Positions 45,409-53,333 of a DNA stretch of 64,000 bases are shown piece by piece. The notes under the pieces were generated by a model. That model saw only the letters and a program-made list of their open reading frames with translations. It made no database searches and had not been told where the DNA came from. Origin of the DNA: Desulfobacca_B sp046538075. Lineage in GTDB: Bacteria > Desulfobacterota > Desulfobaccia > Desulfobaccales > Desulfobaccaceae. The DNA is taken from the NCBI GenBank assembly GCA_046538075.1, contig JBKHJN010000007.1, forward strand, positions 1-64,000. Direction: 5' to 3'. Position 1 is the stretch's first letter. Each line of letters begins with the position of its first letter. The position numbers and the translations under genes are program-made.

Positions 45409-45600
45409 TTATGCCACTCTGGTGTTTTTCTGGACCTCAGCTTCTTTTTGCTGCTTGTCGAAATAAGGCCGGAAAACATCTTCATCCAGGCGCAGCATCA
45501 GATGCCCGCATTCCATGCAGATTGCGGTCTTATCATCGACGCCGCCGATCCGGGCCTCCTTGGTGAGACAATTGATACACTGGTATTCATAAGCTGGCAT
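45409..45600 (-). CDS. FmdB-like zinc-ribbon protein
   Basis: A 63-residue protein starting MPAYEYQCINC at ATG 45600 (a start three codons upstream is in frame). The N-terminal PxYEYxCxxC and the later CMECG give a single CxxC...CxxC zinc site, like FmdB/zinc-ribbon regulators. The C-terminal part is charged (DKQQKEAEVQ). GGGGGTG precedes the start. Function unknown; possibly a small regulator. Confidence 0.7.
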   Translation of the reverse strand: MPAYEYQCINCLTKEARIGGVDDKTAICMECGHLMLRLDEDVFRPYFDKQQKEAEVQKNTRVA

Positions 45601-45982
45601 TAACCACACCCCCCTACTTGAAATTAAAAAGGAAGCTTATTTTCCTTGTTGCAATTATTATACCATATTTTAAAACAAAACAAGATAACCTGGTCAAGCC
45701 TTTCCGGACTGCAGGATAAGTAGAAATTAAATCTAAAAAAATGATAACTTACAAATTTACGCCCGAGAAATCTTTTCAGATTTTGGTTTTAATAGAATAA
45801 TCATTACTTCTTAAATATAATATATTATGTTGTTATTTGCAACAGGGATAAATTTGGTTCAGGTTAAATTTGGGCCCTGTGATTCTCTGCAGAACGGCAA
45901 AAGGGTCATGGCTTATCTACCTAAGCGGCGGATATCTTAATCTTTTATCATATAATGCGGGGCCAACATTGAGGTGATATTG
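45601..45982. other. AT-rich intergenic region upstream of pyk
   Basis: About 380 bases between divergent genes, strongly AT-rich at 45640-45860. It carries a TATAAT before pyk (separate entry). No coding frame, tRNA or recognisable riboswitch. Confidence 0.5.
45951..45956 (+). promoter_or_regulatory. Consensus -10 element upstream of pyk
   Basis: An exact TATAAT 27 bases before the pyk start. The -35 region (GCGGAT at about 45928) does not match consensus, so activator dependence or another start point is possible. Confidence 0.4.
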
Positions 45983-47410
45983 ATGGTAGATTTACATGCA
46001 AGGCGACGCACCAAGATTGTTTGTACGCTGGGGCCAGCCTGTTGCGGCGAGGTTCTCTTCGGCCTGTTAGAGGCTGGAATGGATGTTGCCCGGCTAAACT
46101 TTTCTCATGGTACTCAGGAAGAACACCGGCAATGGATCAGGCAGGTCCGGGAGGGGGCCCAGGCCCTGGGAAGGCCAGTGGCAATTCTGCAGGACCTGGC
46201 CGGCCCCAAGATTCGCCTAGGGGAATTTTACCCCCAAAGGGTCAATTTGTCCCCCGGCCAGAGTTTTACCCTGACCAACCGTCCCATTACCGGGGATCAA
46301 CGCCAGGGGGCGGTGAATTATCCCGAATTGATCAAGGCAGTGCCGGTCGGAGCCACCATCCTGCTGGCGGATGGGCTTATTGAACTCAAGGTCATGGACA
46401 AATCCGACACCGACCTCTACTGCCAGGTAGTGGTGGGAGGTCCTCTAAGTGCCCACAAAGGCATCAACCTGCCTTCCTTGGGTTTGCCGATCTCGGCACT
46501 GACTGAGAAAGACCGGGAAGACCTCTTATTCGGCCTGGAAAACGGGGTTGATTTAATTGCCCTGTCCTACGTCAGGTTTCGCCGGGATATCGAAGAGGTG
46601 AAAGAATTGATCAAAATGCACGGCTATGAGACCCCGGTGATCGCCAAAATCGAAAAACAAAAGGCTTTGGAAAATCTGGCAGAAATTCTGACAGTGGCCG
46701 ATGGCCTGATGGTGGCTCGGGGAGATCTAGGAGTAGAAACGCCCCTCGAACGGGTTCCACTGGTGCAAAAACGCCTGATTGAGGCGGCCAATCGGGTCGG
46801 CAAGCCAGTGATTACCGCCACCCAGATGCTGGCTTCCATGGTCTCCAATCCCAGTCCCAGCCGGGCGGAAGCCACAGATGTAGCCAATGCCATCCTGGAC
46901 GGCACCGATGCCGTAATGCTTTCGGAGGAGACCGCTACCGGGCGCTATCCTCAGGAAGCAGTTAAATTTATGGATCGGATTGCCCTGGTGACCGAAGCAG
47001 ATTTGCCTTACGAGGAATGGCTGCAGACCAGGGTCAAGTTTCGGGGGGAAGATATTTCCGATGTGATCAGCTATGCCGCGTGCGTTATAGCCGATGACCT
47101 CGAGGCCCGGGCGATTCTGGCCACCACCGCCTCCGGTAGCACCGCCCGGTTAATCAGCCGATTCCGCCCCCGGACCCCGATTATCGGCATTACCCCGCTG
47201 GTAGAAACCTGGAGGCGTCTGTGCCTGTCCTGGGGGATTTTCCCCCTGTTATGCCGAAACCTAAAAAATACCGACCATATGCTTACTCTGGTCAAAGACG
47301 AAGCCGTGCGGATGGGGGTGGCAAGCAAGGGGGATCGGGTTATTATTACGGCTGGCACCCCGATCGGCATCCGGGGCACCACCAACCTGATCAAGGCTGA
47401 CATCATCTGA
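45983..47410 (+). CDS. pyk: Pyruvate kinase
   Basis: A 475-residue glycolytic enzyme. The sequence runs from TKIVCTLGP and NFSHGTQEEH to LQDLAGPKIRLGEF, the active-site block VIAKIEKQKALENLAEIL, GLMVARGDLGVETP and PVITATQMLASM. The C-terminal allosteric domain is present (AILATTASGSTARLISRFRP). The start is ATG 45983, with GAGGTG six bases upstream; an in-frame GTG at 45974 lies within that site and is less likely. Confidence 0.97.
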   Translation: MVDLHARRRTKIVCTLGPACCGEVLFGLLEAGMDVARLNFSHGTQEEHRQWIRQVREGAQALGRPVAILQDLAGPKIRLGEFYPQRVNLSPGQSFTLTNRPITGDQRQGAVNYPELIKAVPVGATILLADGLIELKVMDKSDTDLYCQVVVGGPLSAHKGINLPSLGLPISALTEKDREDLLFGLENGVDLIALSYVRFRRDIEEVKELIKMHGYETPVIAKIEKQKALENLAEILTVADGLMVARGDLGVETPLERVPLVQKRLIEAANRVGKPVITATQMLASMVSNPSPSRAEATDVANAILDGTDAVMLSEETATGRYPQEAVKFMDRIALVTEADLPYEEWLQTRVKFRGEDISDVISYAACVIADDLEARAILATTASGSTARLISRFRPRTPIIGITPLVETWRRLCLSWGIFPLLCRNLKNTDHMLTLVKDEAVRMGVASKGDRVIITAGTPIGIRGTTNLIKADII

Positions 47411-47736
47411 GACTTTGGGGATGAAGATCAACGGGCCAGGGCCAGGCTACCGCTATAATCAACATCGGCACCATCCAGATCCTGGAAGGGCAATGGCTAG
47501 ATGACATTATCACTTCGGACCAACTCCAATAAATTGTCGGCCAGGACTTGTGGCAAATCTGCCAGTTATCCCGCCAATCTGTGTTTAATTTGCCATAGAT
47601 ATGTCCTTTCGGTACTCTTAGCCGGTCCCTCTTGGGGCCACGACCCTGATAGTATAAGGCTTTGGGAGGGATCCCGCGACGCCCCCCCCGATGGCACATG
47701 ATTTGCTGAATTATAAAATAGTTAAAGGGGAAGATA
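47411..47736. other. Intergenic region between pyk and lpxC, possible decayed coding
   Basis: 326 bases. In one plus-strand frame about 47422-47532 reads as protein-like sequence (IINIGTIQILEGQWLDDII) up to a TAA, without a start codon. It may be a gene remnant or chance. A minus-strand frame (47403-47699) is Trp- and Arg-rich and not credible. The lpxC ribosome binding site AAAGGGGAAG lies at the right end. Confidence 0.35.
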
Positions 47737-48657
47737 ATGCAATATCAGCAAACCTTGGCTAAGCGGGTCAGTTGTGAGGGCATTGGCCTCCACCAGGGAC
47801 AGTCAGTGCGGGTAGTTATCCATCCGGCGGCGGCCAACAGTGGCATCCGATTCATCCGGGCCGACCTGCCCGGCCGGCCAGTGATCCGGGCCAGCTACGC
47901 CCGGGTCGTGGATACTGCCCTGGCCACCACCCTGGGGGGGTCGGGGGCCACAGTGGCGACTGTCGAACACCTGCTGGCGGCAATGGCCGGTCTGGGGGTA
48001 GATAATGCCCGGGTGGAAGTTTGGGGCCCGGAACTGCCGATTCTGGACGGCTCTGCCGCTCCCTTTGTCGCCCTGTTACAGCGGGCCGGGGTGCGGACGC
48101 TGAGGTCGCCCCGCATCTATTGCATGATTCAAAAGGCCGTTGAATTTGTGGAGGGTGATAAATTTATCCGGGTAGAACCTGCCTCCGAGCCTTGCTTTAG
48201 CTGTACCATAGATTTTCCTCACCCCCTGATCGGATGGCAACAGTGCAATTTCCGGATGTGCCCCAAGAGGTTTAGTCAGGAAATTGCTCCGGCCCGGACC
48301 TTTGGATTCTTGAAGGACGTCAAGGCCTTGCAGGCCAATGGTCTGGCCTTGGGGGGGTCTTTGGACAATGCCCTGGTCCTGAGTGCTTCTGGCCTGATGA
48401 ATCCGGAAGGCCTCAGGTTTACTGATGAGTTCGTGCGCCACAAGCTGCTGGATTTTATTGGCGACCTGGCCCTGTTAGGATGGCCTATCCATGGCCACCT
48501 GCAGGTAGTCAAAGGTAGCCATGCCCTGCATCATCGCTTTTTAGAAGTCCTGGCCTCTCAGCCCCAGGCCTGGCAGTTGGGAATACCGGGGACCATGCCC
48601 TCAGGCCGCCAACCAGAATCCGGCCTGCCGGCCCGTCTAAAGCTGGCCCTGGCCTAG
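47737..48657 (+). CDS. lpxC: UDP-3-O-acyl-N-acetylglucosamine deacetylase
   Basis: A 306-residue zinc amidase, the committed step of lipid A synthesis. Zinc ligands are H78 (in ATVEHLLAA) and the His and Asp of FVRHKLLDFIGDLAL near residue 235. Other motifs are GIGLHQGQ near the N-terminus, LPILDGSAAPF, and the late catalytic His in KGSHALHHRFL. Full length. It shows the cell has a lipopolysaccharide outer membrane. Confidence 0.97.
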   Translation: MQYQQTLAKRVSCEGIGLHQGQSVRVVIHPAAANSGIRFIRADLPGRPVIRASYARVVDTALATTLGGSGATVATVEHLLAAMAGLGVDNARVEVWGPELPILDGSAAPFVALLQRAGVRTLRSPRIYCMIQKAVEFVEGDKFIRVEPASEPCFSCTIDFPHPLIGWQQCNFRMCPKRFSQEIAPARTFGFLKDVKALQANGLALGGSLDNALVLSASGLMNPEGLRFTDEFVRHKLLDFIGDLALLGWPIHGHLQVVKGSHALHHRFLEVLASQPQAWQLGIPGTMPSGRQPESGLPARLKLALA

Positions 48658-48731
48658 CCTGAGGTCTTTGTCCGTCCTGCTTACCAATTGCACATGAACC
48701 TGTGAGACAGCCATAAATCATAAAATATATT

Positions 48732-48771
48732 GGCCGCACGGGCGAAAGACCGGTGCGGCCTAATTTTTTTT
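48732..48771 (+). terminator. Rho-independent terminator of lpxC
   Basis: GGCCGCAC (48732-48739) pairs perfectly with GTGCGGCC (48753-48760), followed by TAATTTTTTTT. A strong intrinsic terminator about 75 bases after the lpxC stop, also between convergent genes. Confidence 0.9.
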
Positions 48772-48825
48772 GAGGCATTGAGCTTTGGCCTTTGGGCTCC
48801 CTCCGCAATTCTACAGAGCTCGGGT

Positions 48826-50130
48826 TTACAGCGGCAAAGCCACCCCCTGTCCGCCAACTAGCCGCACCAACCGGGCCCGGACCAGCCGATTGGTCCAGCC
48901 CGAATTGCCTTCCACGATTAGGCGCAGATAATTGGCGGATAAGCCCTGCACCCAGCCCGGGTTTTTGGAGCAGGGCCTTTCGATTAGGATTTCGACCTCT
49001 TGCCCTACCTGGCGTTGATAAAAAGCCGCCTTCTTTTTCTGGCCTAACAGTCGCAGACACTGGGCCCGTTTTTTTACTTCAGGGGCAGGCAACTGTTGGG
49101 GCATTTGGGCCGCCGGGGTCCCGGGGCGCGGCGAAAACGGGAAGACATGCAGGTAACTGATCGGCAGGGCTTCGATCAGCTCCTGGGTCTGGGCCAAATC
49201 CGCGGCGCTCTCCCCGGGGAAGCCCACCATAACATCGACTCCCAGGGCAGCCTGAGGAAAGTATTGATGGATCAGGTTAATTAATTCCCGGAAATCCTCG
49301 GGGCCATAGGGCCGCCGCATGGCGTTCAGCACGGAGGCCGAGCCGCTTTGCAGAGGCAAGTGGAAATGGGGGCAAAACTGCGGCCAGTCCGCCAATTGCC
49401 GAAGCAGCCCCGGAGTGACTTCCTGGGGTTCTATCGAACTAAGACGGTAACGGCCCGGCAGCCCGGCCGGGGCCAGGGTCCGGACCAGCCCCGAGAGATT
49501 ATTGGGACCGGGCAGATCATATCCATATTTGCCTAAATTAATGCCGGTCAGCACTATCTCCTGATAGCCGTGGGAGGATAATTGCCGCAGTTGCTCGATA
49601 ACCTGGGACTGGGGCAGACTGCGGTAAGGGCCGCGCACGTGGGGAATGATGCAATAACTACAAAAGTGCTGGCAGCCGTCCTGAATTTTCACAAAGGCCC
49701 GGGTATGTCCATAAAAGCTGGTGAGGGGCATCGACTCCAAGGTCTGAGCCGCAGCCATGGATGCCGCCCTGATGATGCCGGCTTGATTTTGATGATTTTC
49801 CTGGATGATTTCGATCAGCCGAAATTTTTCCTGGTTGCCCAGCACCCAACGCACTCCCGGCAGCCCGGCCAGCTCTTCCGGAGCCCGTTGGGCATAACAG
49901 CCGGTCACCAGCACCGCAGCCGATGGCCTGGGGCGCGCCAGCCGGCGGATGTACTGGCGAGCCTGGCGGTCAGCAGCCCCGGTGACCGTGCAAGTGTTGA
50001 CCACCACCAACTCCGGGGCCGCGGTCGGCGGCACCAACTGCCAGCCCTGTTGAGCCAGCCGTTCGGCTAAAAAGGCCGATTCGGATTGATTAACCTTGCA
50101 ACCAAAGGTGGCGATGGCGGCTTGCGGCAT
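48826..50130 (-). CDS. mtaB: tRNA t6A37 methylthiotransferase MtaB
   Basis: A 434-residue radical-SAM enzyme that converts t6A37 to ms2t6A37 in ANN-decoding tRNAs. The N-terminal UPF0004 domain has its cluster cysteines in FGCKVNQSES, NTCTVTGAAD and VTGCYAQR. The radical-SAM motif is CQHFCSYCIIPHVRG, and a TRAM-like C-terminal domain follows. The N-terminal KVNQ motif distinguishes MtaB from MiaB. It starts directly at the end of mnmA, so two tRNA-modifying enzymes are co-transcribed. Confidence 0.92.
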   Translation of the reverse strand: MPQAAIATFGCKVNQSESAFLAERLAQQGWQLVPPTAAPELVVVNTCTVTGAADRQARQYIRRLARPRPSAAVLVTGCYAQRAPEELAGLPGVRWVLGNQEKFRLIEIIQENHQNQAGIIRAASMAAAQTLESMPLTSFYGHTRAFVKIQDGCQHFCSYCIIPHVRGPYRSLPQSQVIEQLRQLSSHGYQEIVLTGINLGKYGYDLPGPNNLSGLVRTLAPAGLPGRYRLSSIEPQEVTPGLLRQLADWPQFCPHFHLPLQSGSASVLNAMRRPYGPEDFRELINLIHQYFPQAALGVDVMVGFPGESAADLAQTQELIEALPISYLHVFPFSPRPGTPAAQMPQQLPAPEVKKRAQCLRLLGQKKKAAFYQRQVGQEVEILIERPCSKNPGWVQGLSANYLRLIVEGNSGWTNRLVRARLVRLVGGQGVALPL

Positions 50131-51183
50131 TCACAACCTCCGCTCAATCCAGCCGCCGCCCAGAACCCGCTCTCCCTGATAGAATACCACTGCCTGGCCC
50201 GGGGTCACCGCTGCCTGCGGCTGGGTGAAGACTACTTCGGCCTGATCGACAGACAAGGGGTTGATCCGGCAGGCGACCCCCGGATGGCGGTAGCGGATTT
50301 GGGCTGTGGCAGCGAAAGGCTGCCGGGGTGGATCAATCAACCAGTTGATGTGGTCTGCCAACAGTCCGGAAGTGAGCAACTCTTGCCGGGGGCCTACCAC
50401 CACCTGGTTAGTCTCGGGTAAAATCTCCAAGACATAATAGGGTTCAGGCGCACTAAGACCTAATCCATGGCGTTGTCCGACCGTATAACCTTCCAGACCG
50501 CGATGCATGCCCAGCACCCAGCCCTGGCGGTTCACTATTTCTCCTTCCGTCCGCCGCCCCCGGGGCCGCCGCGACCTGAGAAAATCTTTATAGGTGGTGC
50601 GGCCAATAAAACAGATTTCCTGACTTTCTGATTCCTTCAGATAGGGTTCCAACCCCATTTCCCGGCCCAGGGCCACCACCTGGGCCTTGGTTAACTCCCC
50701 CAAGGGAAAGACCAGGTGGGGCAGAACTTCCCGCCGCAACCGATGGACAAAATATGACTGGTCTTTAGCCTGGTCCACCCCCCGCCACAAAGCGGTTTCG
50801 CCGGACGGCAGGCGCCCGGCGCGGACATAATGGCCGGTGGCCAGATAATTAATCCCCCAGCCCTGGGTAATTTCCCAAAGACGCCCGAATTTGATGGCGG
50901 CATTGCACCGGATACAGGGATTGGGAGTCCGCCCCTGATAATATTCCCGGACAAAATAATCTATTACCAGATGGGCAAAATCCTCCGTAAGATTCCGTTC
51001 TACCAACTCGATCCCTAAATGGTGGGCTAAAGCAGGCAACCGGCCGGATTGACTCTCTTCCCCTGCCAGCTGCAGATGGACGGCTCTAACTGTCCATCCC
51101 TGGTTTTTAAGCAAACCCGCCGCAACCGCACTATCTAAGCCGCCGCTTAAGGATAATACACTGGTATCTTCCCGGTTGACCAT
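50131..51183 (-). CDS. mnmA: tRNA-specific 2-thiouridylase MnmA
   Basis: A 350-residue enzyme that thiolates U34 of Lys, Glu and Gln tRNAs. The ATP-pyrophosphatase loop is LSLSGGLDSAVAA, the first catalytic Cys is in TPNPCIRCNAAIKFG and the second in SQEICFIGRTTYKDFL. TVGQRHGLGLSAPEPYYVLEI is typical of the central domain. It abuts mtaB with no gap. Confidence 0.95.
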   Translation of the reverse strand: MVNREDTSVLSLSGGLDSAVAAGLLKNQGWTVRAVHLQLAGEESQSGRLPALAHHLGIELVERNLTEDFAHLVIDYFVREYYQGRTPNPCIRCNAAIKFGRLWEITQGWGINYLATGHYVRAGRLPSGETALWRGVDQAKDQSYFVHRLRREVLPHLVFPLGELTKAQVVALGREMGLEPYLKESESQEICFIGRTTYKDFLRSRRPRGRRTEGEIVNRQGWVLGMHRGLEGYTVGQRHGLGLSAPEPYYVLEILPETNQVVVGPRQELLTSGLLADHINWLIDPPRQPFAATAQIRYRHPGVACRINPLSVDQAEVVFTQPQAAVTPGQAVVFYQGERVLGGGWIERRL

Positions 51184-51428
51184 TTAGAGCTTTCCGTTGT
51201 CTCTTTTTTTGTTTAATATTATTAACACAATGTTTAATTTTGCGAAACCATATGGGGTCAGAGGGCAACTTAGAAGTTTATCATTTAAGGTATTATTTTG
51301 ACAGAGAAATAGATAAATGGCAGCGGCCATCGGTCTTTGTCAACTATTGATTGAGGGCACAGAAGGCAATCCCTTAAAATTAACTGGGCGGATTGATTGA
51401 AGTAGTAGGCAGGAGAATTAGGGATTAA

Positions 51429-51776
51429 TTAGGCTTCGGCAAATTGCAGGGTATCTAAAAATCTTAAAGCCACGCCGTAGACATAAGGGCGCTGCGGGAT
51501 TTCTTCGATTCGCAGGACCTGGCCTTTGGTCTTTAAGGTGGTAGTTCCGGGTAAATCAAAAGCCTGCCGGGGTAACTCAATGGTAATATTAACTTTTTGA
51601 TTGACATCCAGTTCCTGGTAGACCAGACAGACAAAATAGATCCCGCCCATGGAGATATTTTTGGTAACGCCCTTATATTCCTTCTGATTATTGCTTTCCC
51701 GGTTGGTAATTTTGTAAACCACGGGCAAGGCTACATTTAACCGCTGATGGCGGCGTTTCTCAAACCATGAGGTCAT
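51429..51776 (-). CDS. PilZ-domain protein
   Basis: A 115-residue single-domain protein. The cyclic-di-GMP-binding motifs are present: RRHQR (R8 to R12, the RxxxR) and NISMGG (about residues 40-45, the D/NxSxxG). A beta-barrel body with KVNITIELPRQ follows. It is expected to respond to cyclic-di-GMP and to act on motility or surface behaviour through a partner. No diguanylate cyclase lies in the window. Confidence 0.85.
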   Translation of the reverse strand: MTSWFEKRRHQRLNVALPVVYKITNRESNNQKEYKGVTKNISMGGIYFVCLVYQELDVNQKVNITIELPRQAFDLPGTTTLKTKGQVLRIEEIPQRPYVYGVALRFLDTLQFAEA

Positions 51777-52082
51777 GAGCGTCAGCCGGGGCGGAGAGGA
51801 TGGTCGATTTCATTTTTGATACCGATATAAATAAGATTTGCCCTTGCCAGTGCAATTCTCATGCCTCTGGACGCCTGGTTTTTGCTCCGCTGGGAGGCCA
51901 AATATTGCCGGCGATTCTTGTCGGCGGGATTGTCCTTGACGTCCATCCTAGTTTCTTTTACTATAGGCAAAAATTATTCAGGTCACTAGATTACCCCCCA
52001 ATGTCTTATAGTCTGTTCATGTATCGCTAGCAAGATACCTTGACCCGTTCTTGTCACTGGCCAGGTTCCAGGAGAAACAGAT
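51777..52082. other. Intergenic region between pilZ and parA-like gene
   Basis: 306 bases between divergent genes. Frames on both strands (51782-51970 minus, 51800-52030 plus) lack good ribosome binding sites and familiar features. AGGAGAAA precedes the ParA-like start. Confidence 0.45.
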
Positions 52083-52901
52083 ATGTCAGTAGTAGTTGCT
52101 ATCATTAACCAAAAAGGGGGTACCGGCAAGACTACCACGACCATCAATTTGGGAGCCGGACTGGCATATCAGGGCTATCAGACTCTATTGCTTGACCTTG
52201 ATCCCCAAGGCCATACCACCCTGGGCATGGGGGTGGAGCCGGATTCCTTTGAGGAATCCATGGCCGAGGTCATCACCATCCCCCGCAAGAAAATTGAGGA
52301 TGTCATCCTGGCTACCTATATTAATGGTTTGTTTTTGGCTCCCAGCCACATCAAGCTGGCCCGAGCCTCCGAACAGGTCTACTCCCGTCTATTCCGGGAG
52401 ACCATTCTCTACCAAGCCCTTAAGTCCTTGGATTATGATTTTATTCTGATTGATTGTCCACCGTCCCTGGGGGTGCTAACCGCCAATTCCCTTTATACTG
52501 CACATTTCATTATTATTCCATGTCAGATGTCGCGCTATTCCCTGGATGGCTTGGCTGATTTATTAACCACTATTGAAGAGGTCAAAGACCTGGATGCGGA
52601 GCAATTGTTTGCCGGGGACTTTTTCCGTATCCTGCTTACCATGTTTGACAGACGCAACCGGGTCACCAATGAATTCATTCTGGAGCAACTAAAACCCTAT
52701 CTGGAGGTTACCTTTGCCACCATTGTCATGAAATGTGAAGCATTGAATCAGGCCCACATCGCCCAGCGAACTATCTTTGATTACGATCCCAAAGGCACGG
52801 GGGCCCGTGATTATTACCATTTAACCCAAGAATTCCTTTACTTATGTCAAAAAAGAAACTGCTTGCCGGAAAAAAGACCAAGCTTGCTAAGCATGCTCTG
52901 A
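52083..52901 (+). CDS. ParA-family (Soj-like) ATPase
   Basis: A 272-residue P-loop ATPase. The deviant Walker A KGGTGKTT (K11 to T18) with its signature Lys, the Walker A' LLLDLDPQGHTT and Walker B LIDCPPSLG are typical of the Soj/ParA group. Such proteins position chromosomes, plasmids or large protein assemblies by ATP-dependent gradients on DNA. There is no parB or parS-like gene next to it; instead an overlapping gene follows. That favours a cargo-positioning role over chromosome partition (inference). Confidence 0.88.
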   Translation: MSVVVAIINQKGGTGKTTTTINLGAGLAYQGYQTLLLDLDPQGHTTLGMGVEPDSFEESMAEVITIPRKKIEDVILATYINGLFLAPSHIKLARASEQVYSRLFRETILYQALKSLDYDFILIDCPPSLGVLTANSLYTAHFIIIPCQMSRYSLDGLADLLTTIEEVKDLDAEQLFAGDFFRILLTMFDRRNRVTNEFILEQLKPYLEVTFATIVMKCEALNQAHIAQRTIFDYDPKGTGARDYYHLTQEFLYLCQKRNCLPEKRPSLLSML

Positions 52902-53266
52902 CCCGGGCGTTAGCGGATAAAACTCCGCCGGTTCCAGAGTCTTCCCCTGCTCCGGGATCGACCAGTCCTACCCTGACCCAGTTAGTCGAGGCTTTGCGGG
53001 CCTTGCATCCCGAGTTGGAGCAGCCGGTAACGCCATCCGAGGGGATGCCGACATCGCAAGCTTTTTTGCCCGGCGTTGAATACTCTTACTTTCATCTGCT
53101 TCAGGATCTTCGGGAACTGCAAGAATTGCTGCATCCCAGCCAGCTGCCGGCGACCCTTGCCAAGGAATCGGAGGGACGCGTGTTCCTTCCCAGTCCTGAG
53201 GTTCTCCAGGAAATTATCCGTCAAACGGTAGCGACCTTAGAGGAACTCAAGGCCCTGTGGGATTAG
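52844..53266 (+). CDS. Small partner protein overlapping the ParA-like gene, unknown
   Basis: A 140-residue protein whose first 58 bases overlap the ParA-like gene in another frame. The N-terminus is Lys-rich (MSKKKLLAGKKTKLAKHAL), as in peptides that stimulate ParA ATPase activity. A Pro/Ser linker (about 30-45) leads to an all-helical C-terminal half rich in Leu and Glu. I recognise no family. A role as activator or cargo adaptor of the ATPase is inferred only from position and the basic N-terminus. Confidence 0.65.
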   Translation: MSKKKLLAGKKTKLAKHALTRALADKTPPVPESSPAPGSTSPTLTQLVEALRALHPELEQPVTPSEGMPTSQAFLPGVEYSYFHLLQDLRELQELLHPSQLPATLAKESEGRVFLPSPEVLQEIIRQTVATLEELKALWD

Positions 53267-53274
53267 GATTTTTT

Positions 53275-53306
53275 TTAATAAAAAAAGGGCGACTAGGGTC
53301 GCCCTT
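53275..53306 (-). terminator. Terminator of the persulfide dioxygenase gene
   Basis: Read on the minus strand, AAGGGCGAC and GTCGCCCTT form a 9-bp stem with a 4-base loop (stem 53285-53306), followed by a T-rich run. It lies about 28 bases after the stop of the minus-strand gene and just after the plus-strand partner gene, so it separates convergent transcripts. Confidence 0.88.
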
Positions 53307-53333
53307 GTTCGCAACCGGATAATTTACCGGCAA

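Noticed and set aside
47403..47699. 98-codon minus-strand frame between pyk and lpxC
   Set aside because: Trp- and Arg-rich random-looking product, overlaps the pyk end, no ribosome binding site.
51782..52030. Frames on both strands between pilZ and the ParA-like gene
   Set aside because: They overlap each other in opposite strands, have no ribosome binding site and no recognisable feature.
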